Below are positions 16,648-24,718 of a DNA stretch of 64,000 bases, in pieces. The stretch is from the NCBI RefSeq assembly GCF_000721175.1, contig NZ_JOEZ01000004.1, positions 124,001 to 188,000 on the forward strand, in the 5' to 3' direction. The position numbers and the translations under genes were made by a program. Positions within the stretch are counted from its first letter, which is position 1; every line of letters begins with the position of its first letter. The notes under the pieces were generated by a model. The model did not search any database, was not told where the DNA came from, and saw only the letters and a program-made list of their open reading frames with translations. The DNA is from Streptomyces anulatus (GTDB taxonomy: Bacteria > Actinomycetota > Actinomycetes > Streptomycetales > Streptomycetaceae).

Positions 16648-17465
16648 GATGCCCTCCCAGCGACCGTCGGCACTGCGGCCGGCAGCAGCTGCACGCGGCG
16701 CCTGGTCACCAGCTCGTTGATCGTTTGGTGGGCCGTCCGGGCTGAGCGCAGCAGCGTGCGCGGCAGCTTCTTGTAGGCCCCGTGGGTGAAGACGTCGGCG
16801 CTGTCGGGATCCCACGCGAGCATGCCGACCACGGGAGCCTGCAGATGCTGCTGGACCTGGCTGCTGTTGAAGGACCCTTCCTCGATCAACAGGAGGCCCA
16901 GTGCGTCGGCGCCCGTGCCGTGATGCGCCAGTTCCTCCCTGAGGACCCTCATGGCTGGTGCGGCAGCCGTGATGGATGCCTGGGTGGTGCGCACCACCAT
17001 GAGCACTGCGTCAGCACGGTGGAGCAGCGGTGTCGGGTAGCGGGTCGTGGACAGCCGGGTTTCGGACTCGGTCAGGATGCGTCCGGCGTCGATGATCACG
17101 TCGTGGCCGGTCTGGTCCATGACGTTCAGCAGGCGGGAGATCGGCTCCCAGGTACGGCTGAGCGAGGCGGCCTGGGTGGGGTCGGTCAACCCCGGCAGGA
17201 GCAGCCGCTGCCCGGTGTTGTCGCGGTCCAGGCTCACGAAGTGCTGGTTGAATTCGCGGGCGAGCGTGCCCTGCCGGTCCGCAGCCGCCAGACGGTGCAG
17301 ACCGGTGGCCGCGCTGCCTTCTCCGCCGAGGTAGCCGGCACGGATCGTTCCGCCCGCCGGATCGGCCTCCACCAGCAAGGAGGGCTTCGGCGAGGAGAGA
17401 GCGAGGGCAAGCGCGGAGCAGGTGACGCCGGAGGACTTGCCGGACACCAATGCAATGACCGACAT
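16644..17465 (-). CDS. TadZ/CpaE-like MinD-family localisation ATPase
   Basis: The 273-residue protein begins SVIALVSGKSSGVTCSALAL, a P-loop of the ParA/MinD family in which the deviant Walker A GKGGVGKT is weakened to SGKSSGVTC. The switch region LLVEADPAGG follows, and later HDVIIDAGRI corresponds to Walker B. Loss of the canonical second lysine is common in TadZ proteins, which act as polar or site markers for pilus assembly rather than strong ATPases. The start codon overlaps the CpaB-like stop by one base. Position between CpaB and TadA is the usual operon order. Confidence 0.82.
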   Translation of the reverse strand: MSVIALVSGKSSGVTCSALALALSSPKPSLLVEADPAGGTIRAGYLGGEGSAATGLHRLAAADRQGTLAREFNQHFVSLDRDNTGQRLLLPGLTDPTQAASLSRTWEPISRLLNVMDQTGHDVIIDAGRILTESETRLSTTRYPTPLLHRADAVLMVVRTTQASITAAAPAMRVLREELAHHGTGADALGLLLIEEGSFNSSQVQQHLQAPVVGMLAWDPDSADVFTHGAYKKLPRTLLRSARTAHQTINELVTRRRVQLLPAAVPTVAGRAS

Positions 17466-18154
17466 CAGCCGGCCGCCTTCAGCACGACGGTCACCGCGCC
17501 CCTGGCCGTCCACGTGGCCAGGGACGGGCTGTCCGTTCCCGCAACAGCAACATCCACGACGACGGCCCCGTTCGCGTCGGGGGACGAAACGCCGACGACG
17601 ACAGCGCTGATACTGTCCGGAGCCTTCTGCGTGCCCGACTTGGCCGCCTCGGTGTCGTCCTGCGGAGTGTGGACGAGCGCGATCGCGTCGCCGGTGCGCA
17701 GACGCTGCGCCGGGAGCTGTCCGGGCTTGGCGAGGATGCCTACCGTGTCGCGGCCCTTGGCGACGGGCGTGCCCTCGTGCACGGATGCGTCGGTGATGAG
17801 CGTCCCCTTGGGCAGGTCGGCGGCCGCGGTCTTGCCGACGATGTCGCTGCTGCGGTTGACCGGCACCGGTGCGAGTGCGGTGTCGGGCGCGATCTGCGCC
17901 ACGACCAAGTCGCTCTTCTTGACGGTCTGGCCCGCCTTGACGTCGTGTGCCAGCGCGATGACGGGAACCCGGTTCCCGGCCTCGTCGACCTGCCACACGG
18001 CGAGGAGCGCACCGGCCGCGGCCAGCGCCAAGCCGGCGCTGACGACGACCGGCCGTCGCCGGCGGCGGGGGGCGTCCTGGGAGATCGGGAGCGGGCTGGG
18101 GGTTGCTGCGGGCGCCTTCTCGGCGGGCTTCTTGTTTGCGAACGTCGTCGCCAT
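17465..18154 (-). CDS. CpaB/RcpC-like SAF-domain protein
   Basis: The 229-residue protein has a basic cytosolic N-terminus (APRRRRRPVVV), one membrane helix (SAGLALAAAGALLAVWQ) and an exported SAF domain: VIALAHDVKAGQTVKKSDLV, then DLPKGTLITDASV. A second part contains LRTGDAIALVHTP and ends in a strand-rich region. RcpC/CpaB proteins support the Tad outer channel in diderms; in actinobacteria they are cell-wall-side components of unclear role. ATG at 18154 follows GAGGAAACC. It is cotranscribed with TadZ, overlapping by one base. Confidence 0.82.
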   Translation of the reverse strand: MATTFANKKPAEKAPAATPSPLPISQDAPRRRRRPVVVSAGLALAAAGALLAVWQVDEAGNRVPVIALAHDVKAGQTVKKSDLVVAQIAPDTALAPVPVNRSSDIVGKTAAADLPKGTLITDASVHEGTPVAKGRDTVGILAKPGQLPAQRLRTGDAIALVHTPQDDTEAAKSGTQKAPDSISAVVVGVSSPDANGAVVVDVAVAGTDSPSLATWTARGAVTVVLKAAG

Positions 18155-18172
18155 GGTTGCTGGGTTTCCTCG

Positions 18173-19135
18173 TTAGTTGACGACCTGGAGCTCGCCGATG
18201 TTGATTGCGGTTCCGGCGTTGCGTGTCTCGTTCGGCAGCGTGCCCGTCTCCCCGTTGGTGGCGGTCCAGTCGATCACCCATGTGCTCGTCGCGGTGATCT
18301 TGTAGGAGCCGCCGTCGGGCACCTTGGTGTAGGTGTGGCCGCAGTCAGGGGACTCCTGCTTCCCGAAGGACTTCTTATACGGCGTTCCAGGCTTGGTGCA
18401 GGTCACGGACGTGCCGTCACCCATGGCCCAGGTGATGGACTTGACGCGCGCGGTCGCCGTCACCGACAGGCCACCGGCCGACGCGGTGGTCGAGAGCGGG
18501 CCCCAGGTGTTGGGCGTCTGGGCCGTCCAGAGCCATACCGGCAGGCCGATCAGGCCCTTGGAGCCGGCCGGGGGTGCGCTGCCGATCTTGGCTCCGTCCA
18601 GGCGCATCATGCTCAGCGCGCGCTGGGCCAGCTCGGCTGCGGTAGGGCCGGTCTGTCCGAGTGGGTCCGTCTCGGACCAGCGGGCGAAGCCGTCGGTGGG
18701 TGTGGGGCGGGCGTTGATCTGTGACATGCACGCGAAGGCGTAGATGGCGCCCGTGGTGTGGCCTTCCCAGACGGGGTCGGACTTCGGAGGCTGCGGGTCG
18801 AGCTTGCGGATGTAGCAGCCGTAGGACTCACTCCAGGTGCCCACGCCGGGGATGTAGCACTCCCAGCCCGGGCTTCCCGGGCGTTCCTTCGCGCCGCTCT
18901 CGCAGGTCTTGCCGTCCCCCTTGCTGCCGCCTCCGCCGCCGTTGTGGCCGCCACCGCTGCCGTTGCCTCCACGTCCCCCGTTTCCACCGGGGACTTCCAC
19001 ACCGGCACAGATCCAGGCGCTGTTGCAAGAGCCGACGTCCGTGTCGCCTCCGTCCGCCCAGGCTTGGGACGGAAGGAGCAGGCAGACGAGGCCAAGGAGC
19101 GCGGATATGACGGCCGCGGCCTTGCGGGTCAGCAT
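18173..19135 (-). CDS. Secreted Tad-cluster protein, unknown function
   Basis: The 320-residue protein has a signal peptide (AAAVISALLGLVCLLLPSQA, cleavage after AWA) and then a Gly/Asn/Ser-rich low-complexity stretch of about 45 residues. The large exported domain has seven or more cysteines. A C-terminal portion reads VKSITWAMGDGTSVTC and then DCGHTYTKVPDGGSYKITAT, which is PKD-like: the WxxGDG and HxY pattern of PKD folds. It probably acts at the cell surface with the pilus. ATG at 19135 is preceded by AGGACCG and overlaps the end of the upstream lipoprotein gene by 7 bases. Confidence 0.75.
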   Translation of the reverse strand: MLTRKAAAVISALLGLVCLLLPSQAWADGGDTDVGSCNSAWICAGVEVPGGNGGRGGNGSGGGHNGGGGGSKGDGKTCESGAKERPGSPGWECYIPGVGTWSESYGCYIRKLDPQPPKSDPVWEGHTTGAIYAFACMSQINARPTPTDGFARWSETDPLGQTGPTAAELAQRALSMMRLDGAKIGSAPPAGSKGLIGLPVWLWTAQTPNTWGPLSTTASAGGLSVTATARVKSITWAMGDGTSVTCTKPGTPYKKSFGKQESPDCGHTYTKVPDGGSYKITATSTWVIDWTATNGETGTLPNETRNAGTAINIGELQVVN

Positions 19136-19707
19136 GTGCGGTCCTGCTGCTGCGTCTCGACGATCATCCACTTGTCCCCGACGGTCCGGGCGTTGATGGT
19201 GGTGACGAACCGGGTGAGCCGCTCCTTGGGCAGCTTTACCTCTTCGTCGGTCTTCTCTTTGACCAGCTTCCAGTTGCTCACGTCGACGCAGTCGGTGATG
19301 GTGGCCTTCTTCGGCGTCTCGTCCAGGTTGACTGCAGTGACCTCCGGAGAGAGCTTCGGTTCTCCCTTGATGACGTTGCCGTTCAGCTTGAGCGCGACGA
19401 GCTCGGACTCTGCCTTGCCGAGGGCCTTGTCGAAGGCGTATTTGTCCAGGCCTGTATCAACGGGGCTGGCCTTCGCGTATGCCTTAACCTGCGCGTCCCA
19501 GTAGCTGCGGTAGACCGCCAACACCTCGGCCCTGGCCTTGGCCTGCGGGTCGGCGCTCTTGGTGGCGCTGGGACGGGCGGAGGCTTCGGGCTTCTTCTCC
19601 TCGCCGCTTCCGCAGCCGGCGGCCGTGACCGCAACACTGAGAGCCGTGACCGCGACCACCGCTCGGCGCAGCCAGCGGTCCGTGCCGGATGCGGTTGAGA
19701 TCGACAC
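19129..19707 (-). CDS. Putative lipoprotein, first gene of the Tad operon
   Basis: The 192-residue protein has a short basic N-region (TDRWLRR), a hydrophobic stretch and the lipobox VTAAGC at about residue 30, so it should be lipid-anchored outside the membrane. The mature part has a Ser/Pro/Ala-rich linker and then a NTF2-like-looking domain (AVYRSYWDAQVKAYAKASPV, ending RTVGDKWMIVETQQQDRTC). GTG at 19707 follows AAGGGGG at 8-nt spacing. A similar ribosome binding site precedes the small frame just upstream. Lipoproteins of this type recur at the head of Streptomyces Tad clusters; the function is unknown. Confidence 0.75.
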   Translation of the reverse strand: MSISTASGTDRWLRRAVVAVTALSVAVTAAGCGSGEEKKPEASARPSATKSADPQAKARAEVLAVYRSYWDAQVKAYAKASPVDTGLDKYAFDKALGKAESELVALKLNGNVIKGEPKLSPEVTAVNLDETPKKATITDCVDVSNWKLVKEKTDEEVKLPKERLTRFVTTINARTVGDKWMIVETQQQDRTC

Positions 19708-19768
19708 TGGCGTATCCCCCTTGTGAATAGTGGTGACGGCTTGGAGCGTAGGGAAAGGAGGCGCAGCC

Positions 19769-19993
19769 TCAGGCGAGGGCACGGCCGGAGCCGGAGCTGA
19801 CAAGGGCCGCCGTGCCGGCGGCGAAGCCGGGCTCTGCCGGGCACCGCGTCAGCAGGTCGGCGGTGTGCTGCGGCGTTGCGGGCGCGTGCACAGCCTCGGG
19901 CGAGCCGAGGGGTACGGAAGGAGCGGCCGGTCGGCCGAAGCGGCTTGCGGAGCCGAGATTCCTGGCCGTCGAGCCGACGGTGGTCTGGTTCAA
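19769..19993 (-). CDS. Small hypothetical protein upstream of the Tad operon
   Basis: A 74-codon frame begins at TTG 19993 behind AGGGGG (8-nt spacing). The product, starting LNQTTVGSTARNLGSASRFG, is Ser/Ala/Pro-rich and has no recognisable domain. It is on the same strand as the Tad genes and 62 bases upstream of the lipoprotein gene, so it could be the true first gene of the operon. It might equally be a spurious frame. Confidence 0.4.
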   Translation of the reverse strand: MNQTTVGSTARNLGSASRFGRPAAPSVPLGSPEAVHAPATPQHTADLLTRCPAEPGFAAGTAALVSSGSGRALA

Positions 19994-20057
19994 CGCGACT
20001 GTCCCCCTCGCGGTCCGGGACTGGGCGTCTCCCACAACGCGATCAGTCCGAGCCTGA

Positions 20058-20122
20058 TTCTGGCCAGAAAGATCAGGTGCGGCCAGGCCCCGTTTTTTCC
20101 GGTAGCCGCACTTCCGGTATAT
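20058..20122. promoter_or_regulatory. Palindrome and paired CCGGAA elements upstream of the Tad operon
   Basis: A perfect 12-bp palindrome TTCTGGCCAGAA (20058-20069) sits inside a wider inverted repeat. Nearby, on the minus strand, ATATACCGGAAGTGC (20122-20108) is followed by a second TACCGGAAAA element (20105-20096). The first element recurs almost exactly at 22943-22957 beside the XRE regulator gene. The position, 65-130 bp upstream of the first small frame, fits operator sites for the Tad operon. Confidence 0.5.
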
Positions 20123-20163
20123 GCCTCTGGCGCAGGCGGTCTGGAAGCGCTCTAGCCAGGGCC

Positions 20164-20688
20164 TCAGGGTCTAATCGACAAGGCCGGGCCCGACGCCCGC
20201 AGAGCGTCTGCGGCGGCCCGCTGGTCCGCCCCGGTGATGGCGTTAAGTCGCCGTTCAACCAAGGCGATGGAGGGGTGGTCCTCGCCGTAGACCGACTGCA
20301 GCAGCGCCAGGACATCAGTAGCGGTCCTGACGACATCGGACGCGTTGGTGACAGTGAGCCAGGAGGCGACGCCGTTGCGGGCCTGCTGACGGACATGGCG
20401 GTGCTTGGCGTCCAGAACTCGCTGCCAGGCCGAGGCGGTGTACACCGAGACCTCGGTGGCCAAGGCGGGATGCTCCGCGAGCTGGGCACAGAAGGCGACG
20501 AGCTCGAGGGCATGGAGGGCGTAGACATGCAGAGGGCCGTGACTCTCGGCGAGTTCGTGACTGATGCCCTGGGCTGCTGCCAGGGCCTCCTCGGGCCGGC
20601 CCGCTCGGAGGGCGTTGCGGATGTCCTCGATGCGCGGCGCCAGAAACTCGGGGACGGCGGGGGCCGGCAAGGCGACGGCGGGGCTCAT
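20164..20688 (-). CDS. Small alpha-helical (TPR-like) protein
   Basis: The 174-residue soluble protein is almost wholly helical: RIEDIRNALRAGRPEEALAA, LHVYALHALELVAFCAQLAE and VASWLTVTNASDVVRTATDV suggest TPR-like helix pairs without clear consensus. It ends SVYGEDHPSIALVERRLNAI. ATG at 20688 follows GGGAGGG. I do not know a function. It may be a partner of the regulators nearby, as TPR-like proteins often are in Streptomyces, but there is no direct evidence. Confidence 0.6.
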   Translation of the reverse strand: MSPAVALPAPAVPEFLAPRIEDIRNALRAGRPEEALAAAQGISHELAESHGPLHVYALHALELVAFCAQLAEHPALATEVSVYTASAWQRVLDAKHRHVRQQARNGVASWLTVTNASDVVRTATDVLALLQSVYGEDHPSIALVERRLNAITGADQRAAADALRASGPALSIRP

Positions 20689-20997
20689 GAACCCTCCCTG
20701 GAACGAGCGGCTGCGAGCGGCTGCCGCCGCCGGGGGGCCAGCGGCGGCAGCCGGAATCGAGTCCAGCAACGCGTGCTTGCTCGACCGCGCACGTCAACGG
20801 GCGTGGGAGAGCCCTCGGTGCCTGGGTGGGCGCTGCCCTGTGCATGCACGGCGCGCCGACGCCGGTAGTTGACCCTCTCGGGGTGCGCGAGGCAAGCCTC
20901 CGCGCCTCATAGGAGGTTCACATTTCAATTATCGGAATGGAGGGGTGTCAATGTTTCATCAGCCGGAATTGACGAGGTGTCGCTGTCAGCGCCGAGG
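20689..20997. other. 309-bp intergenic region
   Basis: There is no gene. On the minus strand, TTGACA at 20957-20952 is followed by an AT-rich stretch containing GATAATTGAAATG. This could be a promoter for the helical-protein gene, although the -35 to -10 spacing is poor. The rest is GC-rich and unremarkable. Confidence 0.4.
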
Positions 20998-21969
20998 TCA
21001 GCGCGCGACTGGGCCGGCCGAGGAACGCTCCCATGCGATGCGGGCCGCGTGGTCCATCAGCTCCAGCAGGTCCGGGGCGGAGGAGTCCTGGTCGAGGTGG
21101 CGGTATTCAGTGCTGAGGGTGATGGCGAGGCGCTCGGGAAGACCGAGGCCGGGGTAGCGGTCTTCCTTGATCAAGATGCGTGCCGCGTCGGCGGCACTGC
21201 GGCCCTGCCCGTGCATCACGTACGCCTGATCCGCGAGGTCGTCAAGGTAGGCGATGTATTCTCGCAGGTCGTCCGGGGTCATGAGCGAGCCGTGGCCGGG
21301 GATGATCCACTCGGGGGAGAAGTCCAAGATCCGTGCACAGGCGGCGGAGACACGCTCCAGCGGCCCGGCCCAGTGCGAGGGGTGGTCTCCCGCGAAGACG
21401 ATGTCACCGGCGAAGACCACGCGTTGCTCGGGCAGGTGGACGATGAGGTCGCCGACAGTGTGGGCAGGCCCGACCTCGTGCAGTTCTGCGGGAACCTGGC
21501 CAACCGCCAGGTCGCGGCGACCGGCGAACGTCGTGGTCGGCGGAAGCACCTGTATGCCCGCAAAGTCGTACATGCCGAAGTGCTCCCGGAAGTACCAGCC
21601 GAGGGGCTGGCCGGGGTCGGTGTCGTGGGCGAGTGCCTGCAGCTGCTGAGGTTTCGGCTCCAGGCACTGGTGTTCAAGGGCGGCGTGGGTGGCGAAGACC
21701 TCGGCGTTGGGGAGCCGCTGAAGGCCCCAGGTGTGGTCGCCGTTGGCGTGGGTGACGGCGACCCGGTCCAGCGGAACGTCCGGGCCGACAGCCGTGCGGA
21801 CCGCGGCGAGGAAAGCATCGGTCAGGGCTGGCGTGTAGGGCGTGTCGATGACGAGGGCTTGGCCAGCGGAGACGACGAGACCGCAGTTGGCCATGCCCCA
21901 GGTCGCCTTGTGGCCGGGCAGCCAGGCGAAGATGCCGGGGGCGATCTGCTTCAGGTCAGTGGCTGTCAT
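20998..21969 (-). CDS. MBL-fold metallo-hydrolase
   Basis: The 323-residue protein has the beta-lactamase-like fold: LVIDTPYTPALTDAFLAAV, then the metal site THANGDHTWG, GPAHTVGDLIVHLPEQRVVF with the next His, AGDIVFAGDHPS with the bridging Asp and IIPGHGSLMTPDDLREYIAY with the last His. In the first motif the second His of HxHxDH is Asn, a variant seen in one MBL subgroup, so metal binding may differ. The substrate is unknown. ATG at 21969 is upstream of all motifs. It is 70 bases downstream of the XRE regulator gene on the same strand and may be cotranscribed with it. Confidence 0.82.
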   Translation of the reverse strand: MTATDLKQIAPGIFAWLPGHKATWGMANCGLVVSAGQALVIDTPYTPALTDAFLAAVRTAVGPDVPLDRVAVTHANGDHTWGLQRLPNAEVFATHAALEHQCLEPKPQQLQALAHDTDPGQPLGWYFREHFGMYDFAGIQVLPPTTTFAGRRDLAVGQVPAELHEVGPAHTVGDLIVHLPEQRVVFAGDIVFAGDHPSHWAGPLERVSAACARILDFSPEWIIPGHGSLMTPDDLREYIAYLDDLADQAYVMHGQGRSAADAARILIKEDRYPGLGLPERLAITLSTEYRHLDQDSSAPDLLELMDHAARIAWERSSAGPVAR

Positions 21970-22039
21970 GAGCCTGCATTCTGACGGACCGTGGCTGCCC
22001 GGAAGAAATCTCTCAGCCAGGCGGGCCACGGGTGCGACG

Positions 22040-22912
22040 TCAGATATGGGGCACGAACGGGAGGAGGAAGAACCGCGCTCCCGGACTGCCAAACGGCTGG
22101 GCGGCGCACATGGTGACCGTGCCCAGCTGGGACGGCACATGCCGCTCGCAGCACTGGCTGCGGTGGTCTTCAGTGCCGCGCGGGGGCACGTAGCCGGCGT
22201 GCCGCATCGGCCGTGCGTCACCATCGGGGTGGATGTACGCAAGGCTGTGGTCACGGTAAATCGGCCCTGTGACCGGGTCGTCGTTAACTTCCTTGTCGAG
22301 CAGCCGGAGGTCCTCGTTGTCGGGATGCGCGGCAACCGCCGTGCGCAGCTGCGCCGCGACCTGCGGGGCCCAGCGTGTGTCCCAGTCGACCAGGTGGTGC
22401 TCTCTGGCGTCCTCGCGCAGGAGCATCCACCGGATCAAGTTGCGTTCGGGCAGCTCAGGGGGCTTACCCTCGGACTGGGGAAACATCAGCTTGAAGTCGT
22501 CGTTGGCGGCCAACACGTTCCAGGCGACGTCGTTGATGTAACAGGGTTGCCCGGACACGCTGTTGACGGCCACCTGCCAGGCCGGGTCGACGTTCGTCCC
22601 GGCCATCGGGTCCATGGGGAACGGGGGCTCGTACCCGACCGCGTAGACGTAGAGCGCGGTCCGCTCGCGCTCTTGCATATTCAGCGCCTTGGCCACGTTG
22701 TCAAGGAACTCGGTGGTCGGCTGAGGCGTGTTCCCGCGCTCGAACTCGGCGTAGGTCTTCTCCGTGACGAACAGTGCCTGAGCGACCTGGGCCTGGGACA
22801 GTCCGCGCGAGCGCCGTCCCCGGCCGGTGCGCTTGGGCCAGCCGAGCTCGACCGGGTCTATCCCCCCCCGCTTCCATCGCAGCAGCTGCTGCAACGCCTC
22901 CTTCTGATTCAA
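22040..22912 (-). CDS. XRE-family regulator with MmyB-like ligand-binding domain
   Basis: The 290-residue regulator has a helix-turn-helix near residues 35-75: GLSQAQVAQALFVTEKTYAE, then FERGNTPQPTTEFLDNVAKA. The remainder is a sensor domain of the MmyB type, with NDVAWNVLAANDDFKLMFPQ, NLIRWMLLREDAREHHLVDW and RDHSLAYIHPDGDARPMRH. Such regulators are common in Streptomyces, where some bind fatty-acid-like ligands; no ligand can be assigned here. TTG at 22912 has GGAAGG 8 nt upstream. It is divergent from the IclR gene, and its control region carries ACCGGAA elements shared with the Tad upstream region. Confidence 0.85.
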   Translation of the reverse strand: MNQKEALQQLLRWKRGGIDPVELGWPKRTGRGRRSRGLSQAQVAQALFVTEKTYAEFERGNTPQPTTEFLDNVAKALNMQERERTALYVYAVGYEPPFPMDPMAGTNVDPAWQVAVNSVSGQPCYINDVAWNVLAANDDFKLMFPQSEGKPPELPERNLIRWMLLREDAREHHLVDWDTRWAPQVAAQLRTAVAAHPDNEDLRLLDKEVNDDPVTGPIYRDHSLAYIHPDGDARPMRHAGYVPPRGTEDHRSQCCERHVPSQLGTVTMCAAQPFGSPGARFFLLPFVPHI

Positions 22913-22942
22913 CGTTCAACCCTTCCCCGTGCCAGCCTCGAG

Positions 22943-22988
22943 ATATACCGGAAGCGCTCGCTCCTGAAATTCGAGGACCGGAAAATTC
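22943..22988. promoter_or_regulatory. ACCGGAA operator-like elements between divergent regulators
   Basis: ATATACCGGAAGCGC (22943-22957) matches 14 of 15 bases of an element upstream of the Tad operon in the opposite orientation. A second GGACCGGAAAATTC lies at 22975-22988. They fall in the XRE/IclR intergenic region, where autoregulatory sites are expected. Confidence 0.5.
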
Positions 22989-23092
22989 AGAGCCTGGTGA
23001 GCGGGATCTTGGCCGGGAAGAATCGGCCACTGGAGCGAGTCCGCGTTGTGGGAGACGCGAAGCTCCTCCACAACCGCGAGGGGGAGTTCGCG

Positions 23093-23866
23093 TTGCTGCA
23101 TACCGTTGCCACCCCATCCGACCGCACCGGCGGCGCCGTGGCGCGCACCATGGCGGTGCTCAAAGCGCTTACCCGTCTCGGCCCGGGTGAACATCCCCTG
23201 GCTTCGGTTGCCGAGTCTGCAAGACTTCCCGCGCCGACCGTTCACCGGTATCTGCGGGCCTTGGTGCGGGAGGGTGTCGTTGACCAACGCGGGCCACGCG
23301 CCCGCTACGCGCTGACTGACGCGCTGCACGGTCCCTCCTCTTCGACGCCCGCCCAACCTCTCCAGGTCGTCCCGCCCTCTCCTGCGGTGAGGGCAGAGAT
23401 CGTCACACTACAGTCAAGAACTGGTCAGGTCGCATTCGTTTACCGACCGCACCTGATAGGCCCTCCGATGCGAATCTGCGCGGAACGGGCATACGGTCCA
23501 CATGCTGATGAGATCCTCACATCGCCTCAGATCGTTTTGCGGTCTCTCGAGTCGGCACCCCTGGAGGCTGACGCCGCCGGTCTGGCTATCCTCGCCTGCC
23601 TCGGCTCGATCGGCGGCAACAAGATCGACATTGCACACGTCCGTGAGGAAGGTCATGCCATCGGGCCATCCCCGCTGCCGGGCCGCACGATGGTCGCCGC
23701 GCCCATCTGGTACGGCTCGGCCGTCGCCGGATCTGTCGCACTGCTGGCCAAGGACGCACCCATGCAACGAGCAACCACCCGCGCTCGGTACGTGACCGCT
23801 GTGATGGACACCGCCGCAGCGATGAGCGGACAGCTCACACGTTCCGGCCCGCGCCGGGCCAGCTGA
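23093..23866 (+). CDS. IclR-like transcriptional regulator
   Basis: The 257-residue protein begins with a winged helix: MAVLKALTRLGPGEHPLASV, then AESARLPAPTVHRYLRALVR, then EGVVDQRGPRARYAL, the IclR HTH arrangement. The rest is GAF-like but shorter and more divergent than in classical IclR proteins (LESAPLEADAAGLAILACLG, then AAPIWYGSAVAGSVALLAK). TTG at 23093 is chosen because GGGGAG lies 6 nt upstream; GTG at 23138 or ATG at 23150 would give slightly shorter forms. It is divergent from the XRE gene. No target can be assigned; the neighbouring Tad and MBL genes are candidates only by proximity. Confidence 0.75.
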   Translation: MLHTVATPSDRTGGAVARTMAVLKALTRLGPGEHPLASVAESARLPAPTVHRYLRALVREGVVDQRGPRARYALTDALHGPSSSTPAQPLQVVPPSPAVRAEIVTLQSRTGQVAFVYRPHLIGPPMRICAERAYGPHADEILTSPQIVLRSLESAPLEADAAGLAILACLGSIGGNKIDIAHVREEGHAIGPSPLPGRTMVAAPIWYGSAVAGSVALLAKDAPMQRATTRARYVTAVMDTAAAMSGQLTRSGPRRAS

Positions 23867-23907
23867 TTGACTGCAAACGCCCACGAAGCACCATGGAGGG
23901 TCACTCC

Positions 23908-24117
23908 GTGTCTCGTTCAACGCTGCTCACCGGCGGCAACCGCTGCATAGGCTTCGCCATCGCCATCGCCATCGCCATCGCCATCGCCCGTCGCCTCCGC
24001 CGAGACCGGCGACCGTGTCGCCATACGCTCAGCCCGCGCCTGCCTCACAAGCGCGTCGCCGCCCGTCGAGCTGAAGCTCGATCCGCCCGGCGTTCGTCAT
24101 CCGCGACAGGCTCCTAG
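23908..24117 (+). pseudogene. FabG-like short-chain dehydrogenase fragment with hexanucleotide repeat
   Basis: GTG at 23908 behind GGAGGG opens VSRSTLLTGGNRCIGFAIAI, which matches the TGGNRGIG nucleotide-binding start of FabG-type reductases (here Gly to Cys). At about 23955-23990 a run of five GCCATC units gives (Ala-Ile)n and the frame is then lost; the expected continuation, AETGDRVAI, is found in another frame. Nothing recognisable as the catalytic Tyr-x-x-x-Lys follows. It is therefore a short remnant, probably broken by repeat slippage and truncation. Confidence 0.65.
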
Positions 24118-24484
24118 CCTCCCTCACACAGGCAGACCGGGCCCGCGCGCGTGCGCCGCCGAGCAGTGCCGCACCTTCGCCGAGTGGGAAGCCGTCTGGG
24201 CGCCAGAGGACGGGACCCTGGTGACTCGCCCTGCGCCTTGCCTTCGGCGCGGCGCCGGAGCGTGCGGAGGACCGCCCGCACCGACCGGAACAGGGCACGG
24301 ACCAGCCGCCACAGGCCGACCGCGCCGCAGCAGACCGCCGCGCCGCTGGCGCTCAGGCGCGCAGAGGTCACCGTCGACCTGTATGTCTCCTGCGGCTGAC
24401 CCTCCGCCCGCAGGGTCGGCCAGCCGGCCGACCTCCGAACCGGACGAGAACCGACCGCCCCGCAGCCGCAGGCCGGCCAGATCT
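24118..24484. other. 367-bp decayed intergenic sequence
   Basis: No credible gene is seen on either strand. The sequence is GC-rich, with frames on both strands that have no ribosome binding site and a composition unlike neighbouring proteins. It follows the FabG remnant and precedes the 40-bp direct repeats, so it is probably degenerate mobile or former coding DNA. Confidence 0.4.
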
Positions 24485-24718
24485 GTCCAGCTCCAGTTGT
24501 AAACGGTCCAGGTTCGGCGTCAGAAAATATCTACACAGGGCACAGCGGACCCCGGGCATCACGGAGCGGCGGGCGGCGAGCCTGTGCGCGAGGTCTTCGC
24601 CGATCGCCTCGCACAGCGGGTGAGGACGTCGGCGGCCGCCGTGCCGGGCAGATGCGCCAGGGAACCACCACCTGACCGGTCCAACTTCGATGGCAAACGA
24701 TCCGACTTCGGTGTCAGA
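24485..24718. repeat. Pair of 40-bp imperfect direct repeats
   Basis: Copies at 24485-24524 and 24679-24718 share 29 of 40 bases, including GTCCA at the start, AAACG in the middle and TTCGG then GTCAGA at the end. They are 154 bp apart and border the 3' end of a lipoprotein gene. No transposase or recombinase lies between them, so their origin is unclear. Confidence 0.5.

Noticed and set aside
20090..20100. T6 run after a palindrome as a rho-independent terminator on the plus strand
   Set aside because: No plus-strand gene ends here, and the palindrome is not directly followed by the T run. An operator role is more likely.
20998..21969. MBL protein as a beta-lactamase
   Set aside because: The motif is HxNxDH, and the overall sequence and length do not match class B lactamases; it is a general MBL hydrolase.
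21842..23092. Long plus-strand extension upstream of the IclR-like gene
   Set aside because: The extension is antisense to the MBL and XRE genes. Only the part from 23093 has regulator homology and a ribosome binding site.
23955..23990. GCCATC tandem repeat as a possible CRISPR-like or regulatory array
   Set aside because: The units are 6 bp, contiguous and without spacers. This is a microsatellite inside a broken FabG frame.
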